Source: Panorpa germanica (lineage: Eukaryota; Arthropoda; Insecta; Mecoptera; Panorpidae). From it: a stretch of DNA of 64,000 bases. The DNA lies in assembly GCA_963678705.1 (NCBI GenBank), contig OY783220.1, forward strand, positions 7,709,001 through 7,773,000, read 5' to 3'. Made by a program: the position numbers and the translations under genes. The notes below the pieces were generated by a model, which was given only the letters and a program-made list of their open reading frames with translations, did no database searches and was not told where the DNA came from. Shown here piece after piece: positions 13,760 through 28,580 of the stretch; position 1 is the first letter of the stretch; each line of letters opens with the position of its first letter.

Positions 13760-16700
13760 TTGATAAAAAATCAATTTTTTGTTTTGACAAATAAAACATG
13801 TATTCTAACGTACTTTTTTATGCTGATTTTAAAAATGAAAATCAATTTTAAATATTACTTACTATATTTAGAAACTAAAAAGAGAACAACTAATAAGAAA
13901 TTTGCAGCCGTACTTAGTGCACCCCGTTTTATGAAATTGAAACTGCGATTTTTATGAAATTAACAAGAGTATAACCTTTAAAAATTTGATAAAAGATCAA
14001 TTTTTTGTTTTGACAAATAAAAGATGTACTCGAACGTAGTTTTTTATGCTGATTACAAAAATGAAATCCATTTTTAAATATCTCTATTATTTATGCCTAA
14101 ACATGTCAATATCTCGAAACCTGGGACACCTAGAAAAAAACAATTTGCAGATTTGAAATCAGCGTAAAAAAGTACGTTAACAACCATTCTAAAATTAACA
14201 AAATCAAAAGTTGAATTTTTAGGAAATTAACAAGAGTATAACCTTTAAAAATTTGATAAAAAATTAATTTTTTGTTTTGACAAATAAAACATGTATTCTA
14301 ACGTACTTTTTTATGCTGATTTTAAAAATGAAAATCAATTTTAAATATTACTAATACTTACTATATTTAGAAACTAAAAAGAGAACAACTAATAAGAAAT
14401 TTGCAGCCGTACTTAGTGCACCCCGTTTTATGAAATTCAAACTGCTGTTTTTATGAAATTAACAAGAGTATAACCTTTAAAAATTTGATAAAAAGTCAAT
14501 TTTTTGTTTTGACAAATAATAGATGTATTCGAACGTAGTTTTTTATGCTGATTACAAAAATGAAATCCATTTTTAAATATCTCTATTATTTATGCCTAAA
14601 CATGTCAATATCTCGAAAACCGGGACACCTAGAAAAAAACAATTTGCAGATTTGAAATCAGCGTAAAAAAGTACGTTAACAACCATTCTAAAATTAACAA
14701 AATCAAAAGTTGAATTTTTAGGAAATTAACAAGAGTATAACCTTTAAAAATTTGATAAAAAATCAATTTTTTGTTTTGACAAATAAAACATGTATTCTAA
14801 CGTACTTTTTTATGCTGATTTTAAAAATGAAAATCAATTTTAAATATTACTAATACTTACTATATTTAGAAACTAAAAAGAGAACAACTAATAAGAAATT
14901 TGCAGCCGTACTTAGTGCACCCCGTTTTATGAAATTCGAACTGCTGTTTTTATGAAATTAACAAGAGTATAACCTTTAAAAATTTGATAAAAAATCAATT
15001 TTTTGTTTTGACAAATAAAAGATGTACTCGAACGTAGTCTTTTATGCTGATTACAAAAATGAAATCCATTTTTAAATATCTCTATTATTTATGCCTAAAC
15101 ATGTCAATATCTCGAAAACCGGGACACCTAGAAAAAAACAATTTGCAGATTTGAAATCAGCGTAAAAAAGTACGTTATCAACCATTCTAAAATTAACAAA
15201 ATCAAAAGTTGAATTTTTAGGAAATTAACAAGAGTATAACCTTTAAAAATTTGATAAAAAATTAATTTTTTGTTTTGACAAATAAAACATGTATTCTAAC
15301 GTACTTTTTTATGCTGATTTTAAAAATGAAAATCAATTTTAAATATTACTAATACTTACTATATTTAGAAACTAAAAAGAGAACAACTAATAAGAAATTT
15401 GCAGCCGTACTTAGTGCACCCCGTTTTATGAAATTCGAACTGCTGTTTTTATGAAATTAACAAGAGTATAACCTTTAAAAATTTGATAAAAAATTAATTT
15501 TTTGTTTTGACAAATAAAACATGTATTCTAACGTACTTTTTTATGCTGATTTTAAAAATGAAAATCAATTTTAAATATTACTAATACTTACTATATTTAG
15601 AAACTAAAAAGAGAACAACTAATAAGAAATTTGCAGCCGTACTTAGTGCACCCCGTTTTATGAAATTCAAACTGCTGTTTTTATGAAATTAACAAGAGTA
15701 TAACCTTTAAAAATTTGATAAAAAGTCAATTTTTTGTTTTGACAAATAATAGATGTATTCGAACGTAGTTTTTTATGCTGATTACAAAAATGAAATCCAT
15801 TTTTAAATATCTCTATTATTTATGCCTAAACATGTCAATATCTCGAAAACCGGGACACCTAGAAAAAAACAATTTGCAGATTTGAAATCAGCGTAAAAAA
15901 GTACGTTAACAACCATTCTAAAATTAACAAAATCAAAAGTTGAATTTTTAGGAAATTAACAAGAGTATAACCTTTAAAAATTTGATAAAAAATCAATTTT
16001 TTGTTTTGACAAATAAAACATGTATTCTAACGTACTTTTTTATGCTGATTTTAAAAATGAAAATCAATTTTAAATATTACTAATACTTACTATATTTAGA
16101 AACTAAAAAGAGAACAACTAATAAGAAATTTGCAGCCGTACTTAGTGCACCCCGTTTTATAAAATTCGAACTGCTGTTTTTATGAAATTAACAAGAGTAT
16201 AACCTTTAAAAATTTGATAAAAAATCAATTTTTTGTTTTGACAAATAAAAGATGTACTCGAACGTAGTCTTTTATGCTGATTACAAAAATGAAATCCATT
16301 TTTAAATATCTCTATTATTTATGCCTAAACATGTCAATATCTCGAAAACCGGGACACCTAGAAAAAAACAATTTGCAGATTTGAAATCATCGTAAAAAAG
16401 TACGTTAACAAACATTCTAAAATTAACAAAATCAAAAGTTGAATTTTTAGGAAATTAACAAGAGTATAACCTTTAAAAATTTGATAAAAAATCAATTTTT
16501 TGTTTTGACAAATAGAAAATGTATTCTACCGTACTTTTTTATGCTGATTTTAAAAATGAGAATCAATTTTAAATATCCCTAATACTTACTATATTTAGAA
16601 ACTAAAAAGAGAACAACTAATAAGAATTTTGCAGCCGTACTTAGTGCACCCCGTTTTATGAAATTCAAACTGCGATTTTTATGAAATTAACAAGAGTATA

Positions 16701-19700
16701 ACCTTTAAAAATTTGATAAAAAATCAATTTTTTGTTTTGACAAATAAAACATGTATTCTAACGTACTTTTTTATGCTGATTTTAAAAATGAAAATCAATT
16801 TTAAATATTACTAATACTTACTATATTTAGAAACTAAAAAGAGAACAACTAATAAGAAATTTGCAGCCGTACTTAGTGCACCCCGTTTTATGAAATTGAA
16901 ACTGCGATTTTTATGAAATTAACAAGAGTATAACCTTTAAAAATTTGATAAAAGATCAATTTTTTGTTTTGACAAATAAAAGATGTACTCGGACGTAGTT
17001 TTTTATGCTGATTACAAAAATGAAATCCATTTTTAAATATCTCTATTATTTATGCCTAAACATGTCAATATCTCGAAACCTGGGACACCTAGAAAAAAAC
17101 AATTTGCAGATTTGAAATCAGCGTAAAAAAGTACGTTAACAACCATTCTAAAATTAACAAAATCAAAAGTTGAATTTTTAGGAAATTAACAAGAGTATAA
17201 CCTTTAAAAATTTGATAAAAAATTAATTTTTTGTTTTGACAAATAAAACATGTATTCTAACGTACTTTTTTATGCTGATTTTAAAAATGAAAATCAATTT
17301 TAAATATTACTAATACTTACTATATTTAGAAACTAAAAAGAGAACAACTAATAAGAAATTTGCAGCCGTACTTAGTGCACCCCGTTTTATGAAATTCAAA
17401 CTGCTGTTTTTATGAAATTAACCTTTAAAAATTTGATAAAAAATCAATTTTTTGTTTTGACAAATAAAAGATGTACTCGAACGTAGTTTTTTATGCTGAT
17501 TACAAAAATGAAATCCATTTTTAAATATCTCTATTATTTATGCCTAAACATGTCAATATCTCGAAACCTGGGACACCTAGAAAAAAACAATTTGTAGATT
17601 TGAAATCAGCGTAAAAAAGTACGTTAACAACCATTCTAAAATTAACAAAATCAAAAGTTGAATTTTTAGGAAATTAACAAGAGTATAACCTTTAAAAATT
17701 TGATAAAAAGTCAATTTTTTGTTTTGACAAATAATAGATGTATTCGAACGTAGTTTTTTATGCTGATTACGAAAATGAAATCCATTTTTAAATATCTTTA
17801 TTATTTATGCCTAAACATGTCAATATCTCGAAAACCGGGACACCTAGAAAAAAACAATTTGCAGATTTGAAATCAGCGTAAAAAAGTACGTTAACAACCA
17901 TTCTAAAATTAACAAAATCAAAAGTTGAATTTTTAGGAAATTAACAAGAGTATAACCTTTAAAAATTTGATAAAAAATTAATTTTTTGTTTTGACAAATA
18001 AAACATGTATTCTAACGTACTTTTTTATGCTGATTTTAAAAATGAAAATCAATTTTAAATATTACTAATACTTACTATATTTAGAAACTAAAAAGAGAAC
18101 AACTAATAAGAAATTTGCAGCCGTACTTAGTGCACCCCGTTTTATAAAATTCGAACTGCTGTTTTTATGAAATTAACAAGAGTATAACCTTTAAAAATTT
18201 GATAAAAAATCAATTTTTTGTTTTGACAAATAAAAGATGTACTCGAACGTAGTCTTTTATGCTGATTACAAAAATGAAATCCATTTTTAAATATCTCTAT
18301 TATTTATGCCTAAACATGTCAATATCTCGAAAACCGGGACACCTAGAAAAAAACAATTTGCAGATTTGAAATCATCGTAAAAAAGTACGTTAACAAACAT
18401 TCTAAAATTAACAAAATCAAAAGTTGAATTTTTAGGAAATTAACAAGAGTATAACCTTTAAAAATTTGATAAAAAATCAATTTTTTGTTTTGACAAATAG
18501 AAAATGTATTCTACCGTACTTTTTTATGCTGATTTTAAAAATGAGAATCAATTTTAAATATCCCTAATACTTACTATATTTAGAAACTAAAAAGAGAACA
18601 ACTAATAAGAAATTTGCAGCCGTACTTAGTGCACCCCGTTTTATGAAATTCAAACTGCTGTTTTTATGAAATTAACAAGAGTATAACCTTTAAAAATTTG
18701 ATAAAAAGTCAAGTTTTTGTTATGACAAATAATAGATGTATTCGAACGTAGTTTTTTATGCTGATTACAAAAATGAAATCCATTTTTAAATATCTCTATT
18801 ATTTATGCCTAAACATGTCAATATCTCGAAAACCGGGACACCTAGAAAAAAACAATTTGCAGATTTGAAATCAGCGTAAAAAAGTACGTTAACAACCATT
18901 CTAAAATTAACAAAATCAAAAGTTGAATTTTTAGGAAATTAACAAGAGTATAACCTTTAAAAATTTGATAAAAAATTAATTTTTTGTTTTGACAAATAAA
19001 ACATGTATTCTAACGTACTTTTTTATGCTGATTTTAAAAATGAAAATCAATTTTAAATATTACTAATACTTACTATATTTAGAAACTAAAAAGAGAACAA
19101 CTAATAAGAAATTTGCAGCCGTACTTAGTGCACCCCGTTTTATGAAATTCGAACTGCTGTTTTTATGAAACTAACAAGAGTATAACCTTTAAAAATTTGA
19201 TAAAAAATCAATTTTTTGTTTTGACAAATAAAAGATGTACTCGAACGTAGTCTTTTATGCTGATTACAAAAATGAAATCCATTTTTAAATATCTCTATTA
19301 TTTATGCCTAAACATGTCAATATCTCGAAAACCGGGACACCTAGAAAAAAACAAATTGCAGATTTAAAATCAGCGTAAAAAAGTACCTTATTAACCATTC
19401 TAAAATTAACAAAATCAAAAGTTGAATTTTTAGGAAATTAACAAGAGTATAACCTTTAAAAATTTGATAAAAAATCAATTTTTTGTTTTGACAAATAAAA
19501 AATGTATTCTAACGTACTTTTTTATGCTGATTTTAAAAATGAAAATCAATTTTAAATATCCCTAATACTTACTATATTTAGAAACTAAAAAGAGAACAAC
19601 TAATAAGAAATTTGCAGCCGTACTTAGTGCACCCCGTTTTATGAAATTCAAACTGCTGTTTTTATGAAATTAACCTTTAAAAATTTGATAAAAAGTCAAT

Positions 19701-22700
19701 TTTTTGTTTTGACAAATAATAGATGTATTCGAACGTAGTTTTTTATGCTGATTACAAAAATGAAATCCATTTTTAAATATCTCTATTATTTATGCCTAAT
19801 CATGTCGATATCTCGAAAACCGGGACAACTAGAAAAAAACAATTTGCAGATTCGAAATCAGCGTAAAAAAGTACGTTAACAACCATTCTAAAATTAACAA
19901 AATCAAAAGTTGAATTTTTAGGAAATTAACAAGAGTATAACCTTTAAAAATTTGATAAAAAATCAATTTTTTGTTTTGACAAATAAAAGATGTACTCGAA
20001 CGTAGTTTTTTATGCTGATTACAAAAATGAAATCCATTTTTAAATATCTCTATTATTTATGCCTAAACATGTCAATATCTCGAAACCTGGGACACCTAGA
20101 AAAAAACAATTTGCAGATTTGAAATCAGCGTAAAAAAGTACGTTAACAACCATTCTAAAATTAACAAAATCAAAAGTTGAATTTTTAGGAAATTAACAAG
20201 AGTATAACCTTTAAAAATTTGATAAAAAGTCAATTTTTTGTTTTGACAAATAATAGATGTATTCGAACGTAGTTTTTTATGCTGATTACGAAAATGAAAT
20301 CCATTTTTAAATATCTTTATTATTTATGCCTAAACATGTCAATATCTCGAAAACCGGGACACCTAGAAAAAAACAATTTGCAGATTTGAAATCAGCGTAA
20401 AAAAGTACGTTAACAACCATTCTAAAATTAACAAAATCAAAAGTTGAATTTTTAGGAAATTAACAAGAGTATAACCTTTAAAAATTTGATAAAAAATTAA
20501 TTTTTTGTTTTGACAAATAAAACATGTATTCTAACGTACTTTTTTATGTTGATTTTAAAAATGAAAATCAATTTTAAATATTACTAATACTTACTATATT
20601 TAGGAACTAAAAAGAGAACAACTAATAAGAAATTTGCAGCCGTACTTAGTGCACCCCGTTTTATGAAATTCGAACTGCTGTTTTTATGAAATTAACAAGA
20701 GTATAACCTTTAAAAATTTGATAAAAAATTAATTTTTTGTTTTGACAAATAAAACATGTATTCTAACGTACTTTTTTATGCTGATTTTAAAAATGAAAAT
20801 CAATTTTAAATATTACTAATACTTACTATATTTAGAAACTAAAAAGAGAACAAGTAATAAGAAATTTGCAGCCGTACTTAGTGCACTCCGTTTTATGAAA
20901 TTCAAACTGCTGTTTTTATGAAATTAACAAGAGTATAACCTTTAAAAATTTGATAAAAAATCAATTTTTTGTTTTGACAAATAAAAGATGTACTCGAACG
21001 TAGTCTTTTATGCTGATTACAAAAATGAAATCCATTTTTAAATATCTCTATTATTTATGCCTAAACATGTCAATATCTCGAAAACCGGGACACCTAGAAA
21101 AAAACAATTTGCAGATTTGAAATCAGCGTAAAAAAGTACGTTATCAACCATTCTAAAATTAACAAAATCAAAAGTTGAATTTTTAGGAAATTAACAAGAG
21201 TATAACCTTTAAAAATTTGATAAAAAATCAATTTTTTGTTTTGACAAATAAAAGATGTACTCGAACGTAGTTTTTTATGCTAATTACAAAAATGAAATCC
21301 ATTTTTAAATATCTCTATTATTTATGCCTAAACATGTCAATATCTCGAAAACCGGGACACCTAGAAAAAAACAATTTGCAGATTTGAAATCATCGTAAAA
21401 AAGTACGTTAACAAACATTCTAAAATTAACAAAATCAAAAGTTGAATTTTTAGGAAATTAACAAGAGTATAGCCTTTAAAAATTTGATAAAAAATCAATT
21501 TTTTGTTTTGACAAATAGAAAATGTATTCTACCGTACTTTTTTATGCTGATTTTAAAAATGAGAATCAATTTTAAATATCCCTAATACTTACTATATTTA
21601 GAAACTAAAAAGAGAACAACTAATAAGAATTTTGCAGCCGTACTTAGTGCACCCCGTTTTATGAAATTCAAACTGCGATTTTTATGAAATTAACAAGAGT
21701 ATAACCTTTAAAAATTTGATAAAAGATCAATTTTTTGTTTTGACAAATAAAAGATGTACTCGAACGTAGTTTTTTATGCTGATTACAAAAATGAAATCCA
21801 TTTTTAAATATCTCTATTATTTATGCCTAAACATGTCAATATCTCGAAAACCGGGACACCTAGAAAAAAACAATTTGCAGATTTGAAATCATCGTAAAAA
21901 AGTACGTTAACAAACATTCTAAAATTAACAAAATCAAAAGTTGAATTTTTAGGAAATTAACAAGAGTATATAGCCTTTAAAAATTTGATAAAAAATCAAT
22001 TTTTTGTTTTGACAAATAAAACATGTATTCTAACGTACTTTTTTATGCTGATTTTAAAAATGAAAATCAATTTTAAATATTACTAATACTTACTATATTT
22101 AGAAACTAAAAAGAGAACAACTATTAAGAAATTTGCAGCCGTACTTAGTGCACCCCGTTTTATGAAATTGAAACTGCGATTTTTATGAAATTAACAAGAG
22201 TATAACCTTTAAAAATTTGATAAAAGATCAATTTTTTGTTTTGACAAATAAAAGATGTACTCGAACGTAGTTTTTTATGCTGATTACAAAAATGAAATCC
22301 ATTTTTAAATATCTCTATTATTTATGCCTAAACATGTCAATATCTCGAAACCTGGGACACCTAGAAAAAAACAATTTGCAGATTTGAAATCAGCGTAAAA
22401 AAGTACGTTAACAACCATTCTAAAATTAACAAAATCAAAAGTTGAATTTTTAGGAAATTAACAAGAGTATAACCTTTAAAAATTTGATAAAAAATTAATT
22501 TTTTGTTTTGACAAATAAAACATGTATTCTAACGTACTTTTTTATGCTGATTTTAAAAATGAAAATCAATTTTAAATATTACTAATACTTACTATATTTA
22601 GAAACTAAAAAGAAAACAACTAATAAGAAATTTGCAGCCGTACTTAGTGCACCCCGTTTTATGAAATTCAAACTGCTGTTTTTATGAAATTAACAAGAGT

Positions 22701-25700
22701 GTAACCTTTAAAAATTTGATAAAAAATCAATTTTTTGTTTTGACAAATAAAAGATGTACTCGAACGTAGTCTTTTATGCTGATTACAAAAATGAAATCCA
22801 TTTTTAAATATCTCTATTATTTATGCCTAAACATGTCAATATCTCGAAAACCGAGACACCTAGAAAAAAACAATTTGCAGATTTGAAATCAGCGTAAAAA
22901 AGTACGTTATCAACCATTCTAAAATTAACAAAATCAAAAGTTGAATTTTTAGGAAATTAACAAGAGTATAACCTCTAAAAATTTGATAAAAAATCAATTT
23001 TTTGTTTTGACAAATAAAAAATGTATTCTAACGTACTTTTTTATGCTGATTTTAAAAATGAAAATCAATTTTAAATATCACTAATACTTACTATATTTAG
23101 AAACTAAAAAGAGAACAACTAATAAGAATTTTGCAGCCGTACTTAGTGCACCCCGTTTTATGAAATTCAAACTGCGATTTTTATGAAATTAACAAGAGTA
23201 TAACCTTTAAAAATTTGATAAAAAATTAATTTTTTGTTTTGACAAATAAAACATGTATTCTAACGTACTTTTTTATGCTGATTTTAAAAATGAAAATCAA
23301 TTTTAAATATTACTAATACTTACTATATTTAGAAACTAAAAAGAGAACAACTAATAAGAAATTTGCAGCCGTACTTAGTGCACCCCGTTTTATGAAATTC
23401 AAACTGCTGTTTTTATGAAATTAACAAGAGTATAACCTTTAAAAATTTGATAAAAAGTCAATTTTTTGTTTTGACAAATAAAAGATGTACTTGAACGTAG
23501 TTTTTTATGCTGATTACAAAAATGAAATCTATTTTTAAATATCTCTATTATTTATGCCTAATCATGTCGATGTCTCGAAAACCGGGACACCTAGAAAAAA
23601 ACAAATTGCAGATTTGAAATCAGCGTAAAAAAGTACGTTAACAACCATTCTAAAATTAACAAAATCAAGAGTTGAATTTTTAGGAAATTAACAAGAGTAT
23701 AACCTTTAAAAATTTGATAAAAAATCAATTTTTTGTTTTGACAAATAAAAGATGTACTCGAACGTAGTTTTTTATGCTAATTACAAAAATGAAATCCATT
23801 TTTAAATATCTCTATTATTTATGCCTAAACATGTCAATATCTCGAAAACCGGGACACCTAGAAAAAAACAATTTGCAGATTTGAAATCATCGTAAAAAAG
23901 TACGTTAACAAACATTCTAAAATTAACAAAATCAAAAGTTGAATTTTTAGGAAATTAACAAGAGTATAACCTTTAAAAATTTGATAAAAAATCAATTTTT
24001 TGTTTTGACAAATAGAAAATGTATTCTAACGTACTTTTTTATGCTGATTTTAAAAATGAGAATCAATTTTAAATATCCCTAATACTTACTATATTTAGAA
24101 ACTAAAAAGAGAACAACTAATAAGAATTTTGCAGCCGTACTTAGTGGACCCCGTTTTATGAAATTCAAACTGCGATTTTTATGAAATTAACAAGAGTATA
24201 ACCTTTAAAAATTTGATAAAAAGTCAATTTTTTGTTTTGACAAATAATAGATGTATTCGAACGTAGTTTTTTATGCTGATTAAAAAATTAAATCCATTTT
24301 TAAATATCTCTATTATTTATGCCTAAACATGTCAATATCTCGAAAACCGGGACACCTAGAAAAAAACAATTTGCAGATTTGAAATCAGCGTAAAAAATTA
24401 CGTTAACAACCATTCTAAAATTAACAAAATCAAAAGTTGAATTTTCAGGAAATTAACAAGAGTATAACCTTTAAAAATTTGATAAAAAATTAATTTTTTG
24501 TTTTGACAAATAAAACATGTATTCTAACGTACTTTTTTATGCTGATTTTAAAAATGAAAATCAATTTTAAATATTACTAATACTTACTATATTTAGAAAC
24601 TAAAAAGAGAACAACTAATAAGAAATTTGCAGCCGTACTTAGTGCACCCCGTTTTATGAAATTCGAACTGCTGTTTTTATGAAATTAACAAGAGTATAAC
24701 CTTTAAAAATTTGATAAAAAATCAATTTTTTGTTTTGACAAATAAAAGATGTACTCGAACGTAGTCTTTTATGCTGATTACAAAAATGAAATCCATTTTT
24801 AAATATCTCTATTATTTATGCCTAAACATGTCAATATCTCGAAAACCGGGACACCTAGAAAAAAACAATTTGCAGATTTGAAATCAGCGAAAAAAAGTAC
24901 GTTATCAACCATTCTAAAATTAACAAAATCAAAAGTTGAATTTTTAGGAAATTAACAAGAGTATAACCTTTAAAAATTTGTTAAAAAATCAATTTTTTGT
25001 TTTGACAAATAAAAAATGTATTCTAACGTACTTTTTTATGCTGATTTTAAAAATGAAAATCAATTTTAAATATCCCTAATACTTACTATATTTAGAACCT
25101 AAAAAGAGAACAACTAATAAGAATTTTGCAGCCGTACTTAGTGCACCCCGTTTTATGAAATTCAAACTGCGATTTTTATGAAATTAACAAGAGTATAACC
25201 TTTAAAAATTTGATAAAAAATTAATTTTTTGTTTTGACAAATAAAACATGTATTCTAACGTACTTTTTTATGCTGATTTTAAAAATGAAAATCAATTTTA
25301 AATATTACTAATACTTACTATATTTAGAAACTAAAAAGAGAACAACTAATAAGAAATTTGCAGCCGTACTTAGTGCACCACGTTTTATGAAATTCAAACT
25401 GCTGTTTTTATGAAATTAACAAGAGTATAACCTTTAAAAATTTGATAAAAAGTCAATTTTTTGTTTTGACAAATAAAAGATGTACTCGAACGTAGTTTTT
25501 TATGCTGATTACAAAAATGAAATCTATTTTTAAATATCTCTATTATTTATGCCTAATCATGTCGATGTCTCGAAAACCGGGACACCTAGAAAAAAACAAA
25601 TTGCAGATTTGAAATCAGCGTAAAAAAGTACCTTATTAATTATTCTAAAATTAACAAAATCAAAAGTTGAATTTTTAGGAAATTAACAAGAGTATAACCT

Positions 25701-28580
25701 TTAAAAATTTGATAAAAAATCAATTTTTTGTTTTGACAAATAAAAAATGTATTCTAACGTACTTTTTTATGCTGATTTTAAAAATGAAAATCAATTTTAA
25801 ATATCCCTAATACTTACTATATTTAGAAACTAAAAAGAGAACAACTAATAAGAAATTTGCTGCCGTACTTAGTGCACCCCGTTTTATGAAATTCAAACTG
25901 CTGTTTTTATGAAATTAACAAGAGTATAACCTTTAAAAATTTGATAAAAAGTCAATTTTTTGTTTTGACAAATAATAGATGTATTCGAACGTAGTTTTTT
26001 ATGCTGATTACAAAAATGAAATCCATTTTTAAATATCTCTATTATTTATGCCTAATCATGTCGATATCTCGAAAACCGGGACAACTAGAAAAAAACAATT
26101 TGCAGATTCAAAATCAGCGTAAAAAAGTACGTTAACAACCATTCTAAAATTAACAAAATCAAAAGTTGAATTTTTAGGAAATTAACAGGAGTATAACCTT
26201 TAAAAATTTGATAAAAAATTAATTTTTTGTTTTGACAAATAAAACATGTATTCTAACGTACTTTTTTATGCTGATTTTAAAAATGAAAATCAATTTAACA
26301 AGAGTATAACCTTTAAAAATTTGATAAAAAATTAATTTTTTGTTTTGACAAGTAAAACATGTATTCTAACGTACTTTTTTATGTTGATTTTAAAAATGAA
26401 AATCAATTTTAAATATTACTAATACTTACTATATTTAGAAACTAAAAAGAGAACAACTAATAAGAAATTTGCAGCCGTACTTAGTGCACCCCGTTTTATG
26501 AAATTCGAACTGCTGTTTTTATGAAATTAACAAGATATACCTTTAAAAATTTGATAAAAAATCAATTTTTTGTTTTGACAAATAAAAGATGTACTCGAAC
26601 GTAGTCTTTTATGCTGATTACAAAAATGAAATCCATTTTTAAATATCTCTATTATTTATGCCTAAACATGTCAATATCTCGAAAACCGGGACACCTAGAA
26701 AAAAACAATTTGCAGATTTGAAATCAGCGTAAAAAAGTACGTTATCAACCATTCTAAAATTAACAAAATCAAAAGTTGAATTTTTAGGAAATTAACAAGA
26801 GTATAACCTTTAAAAATTTGATAAAAAATCAATTTTTTGTTTTGACAAATAAAAGATGTACTCGAACGTAGTTTTTTATGCTAATTACAAAAATGAAATC
26901 CATTTTTAAATATCTCTATTATTTATGCCTAAACATGTCAATATCTCGAAAACCGGGACACCTAGAAAAAAACAATTTGCAGATTTGAAATCATCGTAAA
27001 AAAGTACGTTAACAAACATTCTAAAATTAACAAAATCAAAAGTTGAATTTTTAGGAAATTAACAAGAGTATAACCTTTAAAAATTTGATAAAAAATCAAT
27101 TTTTTGTTTTGACAAATAGAAAATGTATTCTACCGTACTTTTTTATGCTGATTTTAAAAATGAGAATCAATTTTAAATATCCCTAATACTTACTATATTT
27201 AGAAACTAAAAAGAGAACAACTAATAAGAATTTTGCAGCCGTACTTAGTGCACCCCGTTTTATGAAATTCAAACTGCGATTTTTATGAAATTAACAAGAG
27301 TATAACCTTTAAAAATTTGATAAAAAATCAATTTTTTGTTTTGACAAATAAAACATGTATTCTAACGTACTTTTTTATGCTGATTTTAAAAATGAAAATC
27401 AATTTTAAATATTACTAATACTTACTATATTTAGAAACTAAAAAGAGAACAACTAATAAGAAATTTGCAGCCGTACTTAGTGCACCCCGTTTTATGAAAT
27501 TGAAACTGCGATTTTTATGAAATTAACAAGAGTATAACCTTTAAAAATTTGATAAAAAGTCAATTTTTTGTTTTGACAAATAATAGATAAATTCGAACGT
27601 AGTTTTTTATGCTGATTACAAAAATGAAATCCATTTTTAAATATCTCTATTATTTATGCCTAATCCTGTCGATATCTCGAAAACCGGGACAACTAGAAAA
27701 AAACAATTTGCAGATTCGAAATCAGCGTAAAAAAGTACGTTAACAACCATTCTAAAATTAACAAAATCAAAAGTTGAATTTTTAGGAAATTAACAAGAGT
27801 ATAACCTTTAAAAATTTGATAAAAAATCAATTTTTTGTTTTGACAAATAAAAAATGTATTCTAACGTACTTTTTTATGCTGATTTTAAAAATGAAAATCA
27901 ATTTTAAATATCCCTAATACTTACTATATTTAGAAACTAAAAAGAGAACAACTAATAAGAAATTTGCAGCCGTACTTAGTGCACCCCGTTTTATGAAATT
28001 CAAACTGCTGTTTTTATGAAATTAACAAGAGTATAACCTTTAAAAATTTGATAAAAAGTCAATTTTTTGTTTTGACAAATAATAGATGTATTCGAACGTA
28101 GTTTTTTATGCTGATTACAAAAATAAAATCCATTTTTAAATATCTCTATTATTTATGCCTAATCATGTCGATATCTCGAAAACCGGGACAACTAGAAAAA
28201 AACAATTTGCAGATTCGAAATCAGCGTAAAAAAGTACGTTAACAACCATTCTAAAATTAACAAAATCAAAAGTTGAATTTTTAGGAAATTAACAAGAGTA
28301 TAACCTTTAAAAATTTGATAAAAAATCAATTTTTTGTTTTGACAAATAAAAGATGTACTCGAACGTAGTTTTTTATGCTAATTACAAAAATGAAATCCAT
28401 TTTTAAATATCTCTATTATTTATGCCTAAACATGTCAATATCTCGAAAACCGGGACACCTAGAAAAAAACAATTTGCAGATTTGAAATCAGCGTAAAAAA
28501 GTACGTTATCAACCATTCTAAAATTAACAAAATCAAAAGTTGAATTTTTAGGAAATTAACAAGAGTATAACCTTTAAAAA